In this document: positions 1 through 11,564 of the stretch, piece after piece | Numbering within the stretch: the first letter of the stretch is position 1 | Layout: the number at the start of each line of letters is the position of its first letter | From: Larix kaempferi | Taxonomy: Eukaryota; Streptophyta; Pinopsida; Pinales; Pinaceae | Direction: 5' to 3' | Length of the DNA stretch: 64,000 nucleotides | Assembly (NCBI GenBank): GCA_027924585.1 | Contig: BSBM01002068.1 | Span: 62,001-126,000 of the forward strand | Program-made: the position numbers and the translations under genes | The notes under the pieces: model-generated | Told to the model about the DNA's origin: nothing | The model's database searches: none | The model's input: only the letters and a program-made list of their open reading frames with translations

Positions 1-189
1 ACCATAGACAAAACTATTTGTCTCCCCCAAGCTCAGACCTTCAATATAGAACGATGTACATCCATATGTAATTTCACCCCAAGGTTTACATTTATTTTTT
101 CAAGTGTTTTACATGACCAAATACATTGACATCTTGTCCCATAGGAGATACAATAACAAGATGAAATACAATAAGAATAACTTCTGAAG
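1..189 (-). repeat. Array A partial unit with internally deleted LTR-like core
   Basis: Positions 1-72 match the R/U5-like part of the core and 73-189 match its distal U3-like part. The intervening roughly 365 bp, present in the next unit between about 1334 and 1699, is missing, and with it the TATA box and promoter-like motifs. The window edge cuts the unit, so the rest lies outside. Confidence 0.8.
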
Positions 190-1821
190 TTGCACTATTT
201 CCAACAATCCCTCTCAACAAGGAAGGTATTCTTCGAACACTGTATTCTAATTTTATTCTATCTTTGGTCGACCTATGAGGTGATGCCCCACGCAGTTACT
301 ACCCCAACATTCCCCCTTGGCAATGGAATGCCCCAACTTGGATTACATGTAATGGCAACTAAAATTCCCATCAACCCTCCCCATTTTATTTTCTCTTCTT
401 GGTAACCTAGTCAATTATGGAATTCCTCAAGAAGAGAGTTGATGTGCAACATCTTCGTCCTTTTAAAACATTCTCAATCATGATATAGAATACAATGCAA
501 TGCTGATAGTAGGTCTACCATAGAGATGACCAAACCGAAAAAAAGGTGTACAAAAATAATACTAGTAGTTATTAGAATACGGGAGCCCACGATGTTGAAG
601 CGAACAAATGCCTGAGAAGATTAGTAAATCTGCAACGCAGATGTTACAAATTCTACTCCACCGTGGATGGAATTGTGATGCAATCTCTTAGAGAAATGCA
701 ACAAACAGGGAATTCATGGGCAAGAAAAATGAAGTGGTAGTTTAACTAGGTATGTAATAACGAATGTGAGAGTTGATGTGCAGCACTGATAGCGAAAGTC
801 TAGAAAATTCATGAAGCCATATGAGGTCATAGTAAGGCAAATGCAAGAAGCGAAGAAGTAAAAGGAAGAAGATTTTGCACATTGACTCTCTTCTTGATGA
901 ATCCAGTCATTGACTAGGTTATCAAATGAGGCTACCAAGAAGAGAAAATAAAATGGGAAGGGTTGATGGGATGTCCCCCTTGCTGTCCTAACAAGCACAA
1001 AAGAATTAGTGTGGTGCATCATTCCACCATAAGGAGAAAGGATAAAAAGTACTCACCACTCTTTTTTAGGGTAAAATAAAGAAAATCTAGAAAAAAGAAC
1101 AAGAGCAAGAAGAGAATACGGAAGGACATCATTTTAATTAGTGTTCACAATTGATTAACTATCATTGACCTGGCTAATGTTTATAGCAGCATAACCAGGA
1201 TCCTTAAAAGAATGGCAAAGCACATAAACAAAATGAGTGTGGAGCTCATTTAACCATGATGATAAGAACAATCATCTCCCAACCATAGACAAAACTATTT
1301 GTCTGCCCCGAGCTCAAACCTTCCAATAGAGAACGATGTACATCCAGATAGTAGTAGCGCAAACCTTAGAAAACATGAGAGTTACTTCTCCAATAGTGGA
1401 GAACCCCAAAAAATTACTCTCTTACATCGTTCTAGAGTGAAGGAATGAACCTCTCTTGGCTAGAGCGAACATGCTTGAGTCAAAGACCAAATGAGAGGTC
1501 GAACACTCTATTTATACACGTCAAATGGTTATTGTTTCCGTGACTGGGCCGACCTAACTTTCCCCAACTAGGCCGACCTGACTGGGGCATTTCTGCCCAT
1601 CGTTTGGGTCAAATTGCCCAATATTTTAGGGCAGTTCACCCACTGGGCCAACTTGTCTTGGCGGAATACAAAAAATTACATTTAATATATCTTTTCTTTG
1701 TGATGTCACCCCAAGATTTACATTGACTCTTTCAAGTGTTTTACATGAGCAAATACATTGACATCTTGTCCCATAGGAGGTACAATAACAAGACGAAATA
1801 CAATAAGAATAACTTCCGAAG
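190..1821 (-). repeat. Array A unit 1 (1632 bp, divergent edge unit)
   Basis: This is the longest unit. Its foldback arms (367-456 and 868-970) are the best matched of those I aligned: about 81 of 90 positions pair once a 13-nt gap is allowed. The stem TTCTCCA-ATAG-TGGAGAA near 1389-1406, degraded in most later A units, is intact. The TATA box is at 1508-1516 (minus). It probably keeps older sequence states. Confidence 0.9.
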
Positions 1822-3446
1822 TTGCACTATTTCCAACACTCCCTCTCAACAAGGAAGGTATTTTTCGAACACTGTATCCTAATCTTATTCTACCTTTGGT
1901 TGACCTATCAGGTGATGCCCCAAGTAGCTACTATTCCAACATTCCGTCTTGGCCATGGAATGCCCCAAGTTGCATTACATGTAATGGCAACTAAAATTCC
2001 CATCAACCCTTCCCATTTTATCTTCTCTTCTTGGTAACCTAGTCAATTATGGGATTCCTCAAGAAGACAGTTGATGTGCAACATCTTCGTCCTTTTAAAA
2101 CATTCTCAATCATGATATAGAATACAATGCAATGCTGATAGTAGGTCTACGATATAGATGACCAAACCGAAAATAGGTGTACAAAAATAATACTAGTAGT
2201 TATTAGAATACGGGAGCCCACGATGTTGCAACGAACAGATGCACGAGAAGATTAGTAAATCTGCAACGCAGATGTTACAAATTCTACTCCAAAGTGGATG
2301 GAATTGTGATGCAATCTCCTAGAGAAATGCAACAAACAGGGAATTCCATGGGAAAGAAAAATGAAGTGGTACATTAACTAGGGATGTAATAACGAATGTG
2401 AGAGTTGATGTGCGGCATTGATAGCGAAAGTCTAGAAAATTCATGAAGCCATATGAGGTCATAGCATGGCAAATGCAAGAAGGGAAGAAGTAGAAGGAAG
2501 AAGATGTTGCACATTGATTCTCTTCTTCATGACTCCAGTCATTGACTAGGTTATCAAATGATTCTACCAAAAAGAGAAAATAAAATGGGAAAAGATGATG
2601 GGAAGTCCTCCTTGCTGTCCTAACAATATGGCACACAAGAATTAGTGTGGTGCATCATTCGACCATAAGGAGAAATGATAGAAAGTACTCACCAGTCTTT
2701 TTTAGTGTAAAATAAAGAAAATCTAGAAGAAAGAACAAGAGCAACAAATGAATACGGAAGGATACCATTTTAATTACTGTTTACAATTGATTAACTATCA
2801 TTGACCTTTTTAATGTTTATAGCAGCATAACCAGGATCACTAAAAGAATGGCAAAGCACATAAACAAAATGAGTGTGGAGCTCGTTTAACCATGATGATA
2901 AGAACAATCATCTCCCAACCATAGACAAAGCTATTTGTCTCCCCCGAGCTCAGACCTTCCAATAGAGAACGATGTACATCCAGATAGTAGTAGCGCAAAC
3001 CCTAGAAAACAGGAGAGAAACTTCTCAAATAGTGGAGAACCCCCAAAAATCTGTCTCTTAACTGTAGTAGCGAACCTCTCTTGGCTAGAGCGAACATGCT
3101 TGAGTGAATGACCAAATGAGAGGCGGAAGACTCTATTTATACAAGTCAAATGGTGATTGTTTCCCTTACTGGCTCGACCTAACTTTCCCTAACTAGGCCG
3201 ACTTGACTGGGGTGTTTCTGCTCACTGTTTGGTGCAAATTTCCCACTATTTTGGGGCAGTTTCCTACTCGGCCAACTTGTCTTGGGGGAATACAAAAAAA
3301 ATACATTTAATAAATCTTTTCTTTGTGATTCCACCCCAAGATTTACATTGACTCTTTCAAGTGTTTTACATGACCAAATACATTGACATCTTGTCCCATT
3401 GGAGGTACAATAACAAGATGAAATACAATGAGAATAACTTCCGAAG
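1822..3446 (-). repeat. Array A unit 2 (1625 bp)
   Basis: Second edge-like unit, with many private substitutions relative to units 3-17, for example in the right foldback arm near 2500-2610. TATA box at 3133-3141 on the minus strand. Confidence 0.9.
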
Positions 3447-5070
3447 TTGCACTATTTCCAACACTCCCTCTCAACAAGGAAGGTATTCTTCGAACACTGT
3501 ATTGTAATCTTTTTCTATCTTTGGTCGACCTATGAGGTGATGCCCTACGCAGCTACTATTCCAACATTCCCTCTTGGCCATGGACTGCCCCAAGTCGCAT
3601 TACATGTAATAGCAACTAAAATTCCCATCAACCCTTCCCATTTTATTTTCTCTTCTTGGTAACCTAGTCAATTATGGGATTCATCAAGAAGAGAGTTGAT
3701 GTACAACATCTTCGTCCTTTTAAAACATTCTCAGTCATGAAATAGAATACAATGCAATGCTGATAGTAGGTACACCATATAGATGACCAAACCGAAAAAA
3801 GGTGTACAAAAATAATACTAGTAGTTATTAGAATACGGGAGCCCACGATGTTGCAACGAATAGATGCATGAGAAGATTAGTAAATCTGCAACGCAGAGGT
3901 TACAAATTCTACTCCACCGTGGATGGAATTGTGATGCAATCTCTTTGAGAAATGCAACAAACAGGGAATTGCATGGACAATAAAAATGAAGTGGTAGTTT
4001 AGCTAGGGATGTAATAACGGATGTGAGAGTTGATGTGCGGCAATGATAGCGAATATCTAGAAAATTCATGAAGCCATATGAGTTCATAGCAAGGCAAATG
4101 CAAGAAGGGAAGAAGTAGAAGTAAGAAGATGTTGCACATTGACTCGCTGCTTGATGAATCCAGTCATTGACTAGGTTTTCAAATGAGGCCACCAAGAAGA
4201 GAAAATCAAATGGGAAGGGTTGATGGGAAGTCGTCCTTGCTGTCCTAACAATATGGCACACAAGAATTAGTGTGGTGCATCATTCGACCATAAGGAGAAA
4301 GGATAGAAAGTACTCACCACTATTTTTTAGGGTAAAATAAAGAAAATCTAGAAGAAAGAACAAGAGCAACAAATGAATACGGAAGGACGCCATTTTAATT
4401 AGTGTTTACAATTGATTAACTATCATTGACCTTTTTAATGTTTATATCAGCATAACCAGGATCACTAAAAGAATGGCAAAGCACATAAACAAAATGAGTG
4501 TGGAGCTCGTTTAACCATGATGATAAAAACAATCATCTCCCAACCATAGACAAAGCTATTTGTCTCCCCCGAGCTCAGACCTTCCAATAGAGAAAGATGT
4601 ACATCCAGATAGTAGTAGCGCAAACCCTAGAAAATAGGAGAGTAACTTCGCAAATAGTGGAGAACCCCCAAAAATCTGTCTCTTAACTGTAGTAGCGAAC
4701 CTCTCTTGGCTAGAGCGAACATGCTTGAGTGAATGACCAAATGAGAGGCCGAAGACTCTATTTATACAAGTCAAATGGTGATTGTTTACCTTACTGGGTC
4801 GACCTAGCTTTCCCTAACTAGGCCGAATTGACTGGGGTATTTCTGCTCACTGTTTGGTGCAAATTTCCCTCTATTTTGGGGCAGTTTCATACTCGACCGA
4901 CTTGTCTTGGGGGAATACAAAAAAATACATTTAATAAATCTTTTCTTTGTGATTCCACCCCAAGATTTACATTGGCTCTTTCAAGTATTTTACATGACCA
5001 AATACATTGACATCTTGTCCCATTGGAGGTACAATAACAAGATGAAATACAATAAGAATAACTTCCGAAG
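3447..5070 (-). repeat. Array A unit 3 (1624 bp)
   Basis: First unit of the homogeneous part of the array. It has the 783-bp core, foldback arms and a TATA box at 4758-4766 (minus). Confidence 0.9.
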
Positions 5071-6694
5071 TTGCACTATTTCCAACACTCCCTCTCAACA
5101 AGGAAGGTATTCTTCGAACACTGTATTGTAATCTTTTTCTATCTTTGGTCGACCTTTGAGGTGATGTCCTACGCAGCTACTATTCCAACATTCCCTCTTG
5201 GCCATGGAATGCCCCAAGTCGCATTACATGTAATGGCAACTAAAATTCCCATCAACCCTTCCCATTTTATTTTCTCTTCTTGGTAACCTAGTCAATTATG
5301 GGATTCCTCAAGAAGAGAGTTGATGTGCAACATCTTCGTCCTTTTAAAACATTCTCAGTCATGAAATAGAATACAATGCAATGCTGATAGTAGGTACACC
5401 ATATAGATGACCAAACCGAAAAAAGGTGTACAAAAATAATACTAGTAGTTATTAGAATACGGGAGCCCACGATGTTGCAACGAATAGATGCACGAGAAGA
5501 TTAGTAAATCTGCAACGCAGATGTTACAAATTCTACTCCAGCGTGGATGGAATTGTGATGCAATCTCTTTGAGAAATGCAACAAACAGGGAATTGCATGG
5601 ACAATAAAAATGAAGTGGTACTTTAGCTAGGGATGTAATAACGGATGTGAGAGTTGATGTGCGGCAATGATAGCGAATGTCTAGAAAATTCATGAATCCA
5701 TATGAGTTCATAGCAAGGCAAATGCAAGAAGGGAAGAAGTAGAAGTAAGAAGATGTTGCACATTGACTCGTTGCTTGATGAATCCAGTCATTGACTAGGT
5801 TTTCAAATGAGGCCACCAAGAAGAGAAAATCAAATGGGAAGGGTTGATGGGAAGTCGTCCTCGCTGTCCTAATAATATGGCACACAAGAATTAGTGTGGT
5901 GCATCATTCGACCATAAGGAGAAAGGATAGAAAGTACTCACCACTATTTTTTAGGGTAAAATAAAGAAAATCTAGAAGAAAGAACAAGAGCAAGAAATGA
6001 ATACGGAAGGACACCATTTTAATTAGTGTTTACAATTGATTAACTATCATTGACCTTTTTAATGTTTATAGCAGCATAACGAGGATCACTAAAAGAATGG
6101 CAAAGCACATAAACCAAATGAGTGTGGAGCTCGTTTAACCATGATGATAAAAACAATCATCTCCCAACCATAGAAAAAGCTATTTGTCTCCCCCGAGCTC
6201 AGACCTTCCAATAGAGAACGATGTAAATCCAGATAGTAGTAGCGCAAACCCTAGAAAACAGGAGAGTAACTTCGCAAATAGTGGAGAACCCCCAAAAATC
6301 TGTCTCTTAACTGTAGTAGCGAACCTCTCTTGGCTAGAGCGAACATGCTTGAGTGAATGACCAAATGAGAGGCCGAAGACTCTATTTATACAAGTCAAAT
6401 GGTGATTGTTTCCCTGACTGGGTCGACCTAGCTTTCCCTAACTAGGCCGACTTGACTGGGGTATTTCTGCTCACTGTTTGGTGCAAATTTCCCGCTATTT
6501 TGGGGCAGTTTCCTACTCGGCCGAGTTGCCTTGGGAGAATACAAAAAAATACATTTAATAAATCTTTTCTTTGTGATTCCACCCCAAGATTTACATTGAC
6601 TCTTTCAAGTATTTTACATGACCAAATACATTGACATCTTGTCCCATCGGAGGTACAATAACAAGATGAAATACAATAAGAATAACTTCCGAAG
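5071..6694 (-). repeat. Array A unit 4 (1624 bp)
   Basis: Near-consensus unit. TATA box at 6382-6390 (minus). Only scattered substitutions against its neighbours. Confidence 0.9.
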
Positions 6695-8318
6695 TTGCAC
6701 TATTTCCAACACTCCCTCTCAACAAGGAAGGTATTCTTCGAACACTGTATTGTAATCTTTTTCTATCTTTGGTCGACCAATGAGGTGATGCCCTACGCAG
6801 CTACTATTCCAACATTCCCTCTTGGCCGTGGAATGCCCCAAGTCGCATTACATGTAATGGCAACTAGAATTCCCATCAACCCTTCCCATTTTATTTTCTC
6901 TTCTTGGTAACCTAGTCAATTATGGGATTCCTCAAGAAGAGAGTTGATGTGCAACATCTTCGTCCTTTTAAAACATTCTCAGTCATGAAATAGAATACAA
7001 TGCAATGCTGATAGTAGGTACACCATATAGATGACCAAACCGAAAAAAGGCGTACAAAAATAATACGAGTAGTTATTAGAATACGGGAGCCCACGATGTT
7101 GCAACGAATAGATGCATGAGAAGATTAGTAAATCTGCAATGCAAATGTTACAAATTCTACTCCAGCGTGGATGGAATTGTGATGCAATCTCTTTGAGAAA
7201 TGCGACAAACAGGGAATTGCATGGACAATAAAAATGAAGTGGTAGTTTAGCTAGGGATGTAATAACGTATGTGAGAGTTGATGTGCGGCAATGATAGCGA
7301 ATGTCTAGAAAATTCATGAAGCCATATGAGTTCATGGCAAGGCAAATGCAAGAAGGGAAGAAGTAGAAGTAAGAAGATGTTGCACATTGACTCGCTGCTT
7401 GACGAATCCAGTCATTGACTAGGTTTTGAAATGAGGCCACCAAGAAGAGAAAAGCAAATGGGAAGGGTTGATGGGAAGTCGTCCTTGCTATCCTAACAAT
7501 ATGGCACACAAGAATTAGTGTGGTGCGTCATTCGACCATAAGGAGAAAGGATAGAAAGTACTCACCACTATTTTTTAGGGTAAAATAAAGAAAATCTAGA
7601 AGAAAGAACAAGAGCAACAAATGAATACGGAAGGACACCATTTTAATTAGTGTTTACAATTGATTAACTATCATTGACCTTTTTAATGTTTATAGGAGCA
7701 TAACCAGGATCACTAAAAGAATGGCAAAGCACATAAACAAAATGAGTGTGGAGCTCGTTTAACCATGATGATAAAAACAATCATCTCCCAACCATAGGCA
7801 AAGCTATTTGTCTCACCTGAGCTCAGACCTTCCAATAGAGAACGATGTACATCCAGATAGTAGGAGCGCAAACTCTAGAAAACAGGAGAGTAACTTCTCC
7901 AATAGTGGAGAACCCCCAAAAATCTGTCTGTTAACTGTAGTAGCGAACTTCTCTTGGCTAGAGCGAACATGCTTTAGTGAATGACCAAATGAGAGGCCGA
8001 AGACTCTATTTATACAAGTCAAATGGTGATTGTTTCCCTTACTGGGTCGACCTAGCTTTCCCTAACTAGGCCGACTTGACTGGGGTATTTCTGCTCACTG
8101 TTTGGGGCAAATTTCCCGCTATTTTGGGGCAGTTTCCTACTCGGCCGACTTGTCTTGGGGGAATACAAAAAAATACATTTAATAAATCTTTTCTTTGTGA
8201 TTCCACCCCAAGATTTACATTGACTCTTTCAAGTGTTTTACATGAGCAAATACATTGACATCTTGTCCCATTGTAGGTACAATAACAAGATGAAATACAA
8301 TAATAATAACTTCCGAAG
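6695..8318 (-). repeat. Array A unit 5 (1624 bp)
   Basis: Near-consensus unit, TATA box at 8006-8014 (minus). A substitution near 7047 (GGTGTAC to GGCGTAC in plus sense) and others alter the passenger reading frames without changing the repeat architecture. Confidence 0.9.
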
Positions 8319-9420
8319 TTGCACTATTTCCAACACTCCCTCTAAACAAGGAAGGTATTCTTCGAACACTGTATTGTAATCTTTTTCTTTCTTTGGTCGA
8401 CCTATGAGGTGATGCCCTACGTAGCTACTATTCCAACATTCCCTCTTGGCCATGGAATGCCCCAAGTCGCATTACATGTAATGGCAACTAAAATTCCCAT
8501 CAACCCTTCCCATTTTATTTTCTCTTCTTGGTAACCTAGTCAATTATGGGATTCCTCAAGAAGAGAGTTGATGTGCAACATCTTCGTCCTTTTAAAACAT
8601 TCTCAGTCATGAAATAGAATACAATGCAATGCTGATAGTAGGTACACCATATAGATGACCAAACCGAAAAAAGGTGTACAAAAATAATACTAGTAGTTAT
8701 TAGAATACGGGAGCCCACGATGTTGCAACGAATAGATGCATGAGAAGATTAGTAAATCTGCAACGCAGATGTTACAAATTCTACTCCACCGTGGATGGAA
8801 TTGTGATGCAATCTCTTTGAGAAATGCAACAAACAGGGAATTGCATGGACAATAAAAATGAAGTGGTACTTTAGCTAGGGATGTAATAACGGATGTGAGA
8901 GTTGATGTGCGGCAATGATAGCGAATGTCTAGAAAATTCATGAAGCCATATGTGTTCATAGCAAGGCAAATGCAAGAAGGGAAGAAGTAGAAGTAAGAAG
9001 ATGTTGCACATTGACTCGTTGCTTGATGAATCCAGTCATTGACTAGGTTTTCAAATGAGGCCACCAAGAAGAGAAAATCAAATGGGAAGGGTTGATGGGA
9101 AGTCGTCCTTGCTGTCCCAAGAATATGGCACACAAGAATTAGTGTGGTGCATCATTCGACCATAAGGAGAAAGGATAGAAAGTACTCACCACTATTTTTT
9201 AGGGTAAAATAAAGAAAATCTAGAAGAAAGAACAAGAGCAACAAATGAATACGGAAGGACACCATTTTAATTAGTGTTTACAATTGATTAACTATCATTG
9301 ACCTTTTTAATGTTTATAGCAGCATAACCAGGATCACTAAAAGAATGGCAAAGCACATAAACAAAATGAGTGTGGAGCTCGTTTAACCATGATGATAAAA
9401 ACAATCATCTCCCAACCATA

Positions 9421-9436
9421 GACAAAGCTATTTGTC
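9421..9436. other. Short stem-loop in core leader, GACAAA-GCTA-TTTGTC
   Basis: A perfect 6-bp inverted repeat with a 4-nt loop, present in most cores of both arrays. On the minus strand it lies about 200 nt downstream of the TATA box, so it would be within the transcribed leader if the core is an LTR. It could serve RNA structure or 3' processing; no function is shown. Confidence 0.35.
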
Positions 9437-9629
9437 TCCCCCGAGCTCAGACCTTCCAATAGAGAACGATGTACATCCAGATAGTAGTAGCGCAAACCCT
9501 AGAAAACAGGAGAGTAACTTCTCAAATAGTGGAGAACCCCCAAAAATATGTCTCTTAACTGTAGTAGCGAAACTCTCTTGGCTAGAGCGAACATGCTTGA
9601 GCGAATGACCAAATGAGAGGCCGAAGACT

Positions 9630-9638
9630 CTATTTATA
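9630..9638 (-). promoter_or_regulatory. TATA box of array A core (reference copy)
   Basis: The minus strand reads TATAAATAG, a good match to the plant TATA consensus. It is kept in most A units (1508, 3133, 4758, 6382, 8006, 9630, 11252, 12866, 16124, 17744, 19368, 20993, 22617, 24239 and 27413, each the start of a 9-bp site). It is altered in unit 9 and damaged in unit 16. Promoter activity is inferred, not shown. Confidence 0.5.
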
Positions 9639-9959
9639 CAAGTCAAATGGTGACTGTTTCCCTTACTGGGTCGACCTAACTTTCCCTAACTAGGCCGACT
9701 TGACTGGGGTATTTCTGCTCACTGTTTGGTGCAAATTTCCCGCTATTTTGGGGCAGTTTCCTACTCGGCCGACTTGTCTTGGGGGAATACAAAAAAAGGC
9801 ATTTAATAAATCTTTTCTTTTTGATTCCACCCCAAGATTTACATTGACTCTTTCAAGTGTTTTACATGACCAAATACATTGACAACTTGTCCCATTGGAG
9901 GTACAATAACAAGATGAAATACAATAAGAATAACTTCCGAAGTTGCACTATTTCCAACA

Positions 9960-9968
9960 CTCCCTCTC
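9960..9968 (-). other. Polypurine-tract-like site before TGTTGG (array A)
   Basis: The minus strand reads GAGAGGGAG directly before TGTTGG. This is the usual arrangement of a polypurine tract and the start of a 3' LTR in plant Ty1/copia-type elements. A second, weaker copy (AAGAGGGAA before TGTTGG) lies about 100 bp upstream on that strand, at about 10063-10071. Confidence 0.45.
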
Positions 9969-10119
9969 AACAAGGAAGGTGTTCTTCGAACACTGTATTG
10001 TAATCTTTTTCTATCTTTGGTCGACCTATGAGGTGATGCCCTACGCAGCTACTATTCCAACATTCCCTCTTGGCCATGGAATGCCCCAAGTCGCATTACA
10101 TGTAATGGCAACTAAAATT

Positions 10120-10723
10120 CCCATCAACCCTTCCCATTTTATTTTCTCTTCTTGGTAACCTAGTCAATTATGGTATTCCTCAAGAAGAGAGTTGATGTGC
10201 AACATCTTCGTCCTTTTAAAACATTCTCAGTCATGAAATAGAATACAATGCAATGCTGATAGTAGGTACACCATATAGATGACCAAACCGAAAAAAGGTG
10301 TACAAAAATAATACTAGTAGTTATTAGAATACGGGAGCCCACGATGTTGCAACGAATAGATGCATGAGAAGATTAGTAAATCTGCAACGCAGATGTTACA
10401 AATTCTACTCCACCGTGGATGGAATTGTGATGCAATCTCTTTGAGAAATGCAACAAACAGGGAATTGCATGGACAATAAAAATGAAGTGGTAGTTTAGCT
10501 AGGGATGTAATAACAGATGTTAGAGTTGATGTGCGGTAATGATAGCGAATGTCTAGAAAATTCATGAAGCCATATGAGTTCATAGCATCGCAAATGCAAG
10601 AAGGGAAGAAGTAGAAGTAAGAAGATGTTGCACATTGACTCGGTGCTTGATGAATCCAGTCATTGACTAGGTTTTCAAACGAGGCCACCAAGAAGAGAAA
10701 ATCAAATGGGAAGGGTTGATGGG
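10120..10723. repeat. Foldback (imperfect inverted repeat) in the array A internal region
   Basis: The left arm is 10120-10209 (starting CCCATCAACCC, ending CAACATCTTC) and the right arm is 10621-10723 (starting GAAGATGTTG, ending GTTGATGGG). Aligned by hand, about 79 of 90 positions pair once a roughly 13-nt insertion in the right arm (TTCAAATGAGGCC-like) is skipped. The loop is 411 bp. The same layout occurs in the A units read through, so the array holds about seventeen such foldbacks. A transcript of either strand could form a long hairpin. Confidence 0.75.
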
Positions 10724-11564
10724 AAGTCGTCCTTGCTGTCCTAACAATATGGCACACAAGAATTAGTGTGGTGCATCATTCGACCATAAGGAGAAAGAAT
10801 AGTAAGTACTCACCACTATTTTTTAGGGTAAAATAAAGAAAATCTAGAAGAAAGAACAAGAGCAACAAATGAATACGGAAGGACACCATTTTAATTAGTG
10901 TTTACAATTGCTTAACTATCATTGACCTTTTTAATGTTTATAGCAGCATAACCAGGATCACTAAAAGAATGGCAAAGCACATAAACAAAATGAGTGTGGA
11001 GCTCGTTTAACCATGATGATAAGAACAATCATTTCCCAACCATAGACAAAGCTATTTGTCTCCCCCGAGCTCAGACCATCCAATAGAGAACGATGTACAT
11101 CCAGATAGTAGTAGCGCAAACCGTAGAAAACATGAGAGTAACTTCTCAAATAGTGGAGAACCCCCAAAAATCTCTCTTAACTGTAGTAGCGAACCTCTCT
11201 TGGCTAGAGCGAACATGCTTGAGTGAATGACCAAATAAGAGGCCGAAGACTCTATTTATACAAGTCAAATGGTGATTGTTTCCCTTACTGGGTCGACCTA
11301 ACTTTCCCTAACAAGGCCGACTTGATTGGGGTATTTCTGCTCACTGTTTGGTGCAAATTTCCCACTATTTTTGGGCAGTTTCCTACTCGGCCGACTTGTC
11401 TTGGGGGAATACAAAAAAGTACATTTAATAAATCTTTTCTTTGTGATTCCACCCCAAGATTTACTTTGACTCTTTCAAGTGTTTTACATGACCAAATACA
11501 TTGACATCTTGTCCCATTGGAGGTACAATAACAAGATGAAATACAATAAGAATAACTTCCGAAG

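Larger units (their letters stand above)
8319..9942 (-). repeat. Array A unit 6 (1624 bp), twin of unit 11
   Basis: It carries private variants AAAAATATGTCTC (about 9541), GAGCGAATGACC (about 9599) and CTTTTTGATTCC (about 9827). All three recur in unit 11, exactly 8114 bp downstream, and mostly also in units 15-17. TATA box at 9630-9638 (minus). Confidence 0.9.
9298..10080 (-). mobile_element. LTR-like core of array A (reference copy, unit 6/7)
   Basis: These 783 bp are shared with array B (46292-47074, also 783 bp), while sequence on both sides differs. Read on the minus strand, two PPT-TGTTGG boundaries are possible, with the first T at 10062 or at 9959. A TATAAATAG box at 9638-9630 is followed by a leader with small stem-loops. 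The 3' end is less certain: in B the core ends CATTAACA just before homology stops, giving TGTT...AACA termini, whereas A reads CATTAAAA. An alternative end is TCATCA next to TGGTTAAACGAGC at about 9390. I infer an LTR of roughly 570-760 bp. No standard primer-binding site is visible, so a promoter-bearing satellite of other origin cannot be excluded. Confidence 0.5.
9943..11564 (-). repeat. Array A unit 7 (1622 bp), twin of unit 12
   Basis: Variants shared only with unit 12, 8114 bp away: TATGGTATTCC (about 10169), GTTAGAGTTGATGTGCGGTA (about 10519), CCGTAGAAAACATGAGAG (about 11121), CCAAATAAGAGG (about 11230) and CTTGATTGGGG (about 11322). TATA box at 11252-11260 (minus). Confidence 0.9.

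Noticed and set aside
9380-9392. TGGTTAAACGAGC next to TCATCA as an LTR end plus primer-binding site.
   Set aside because: The position is attractive, but the sequence does not match the initiator-methionine tRNA complement usual in plant elements, or any tRNA 3' end I know, and A/B homology continues well past it. Kept only as an alternative boundary.
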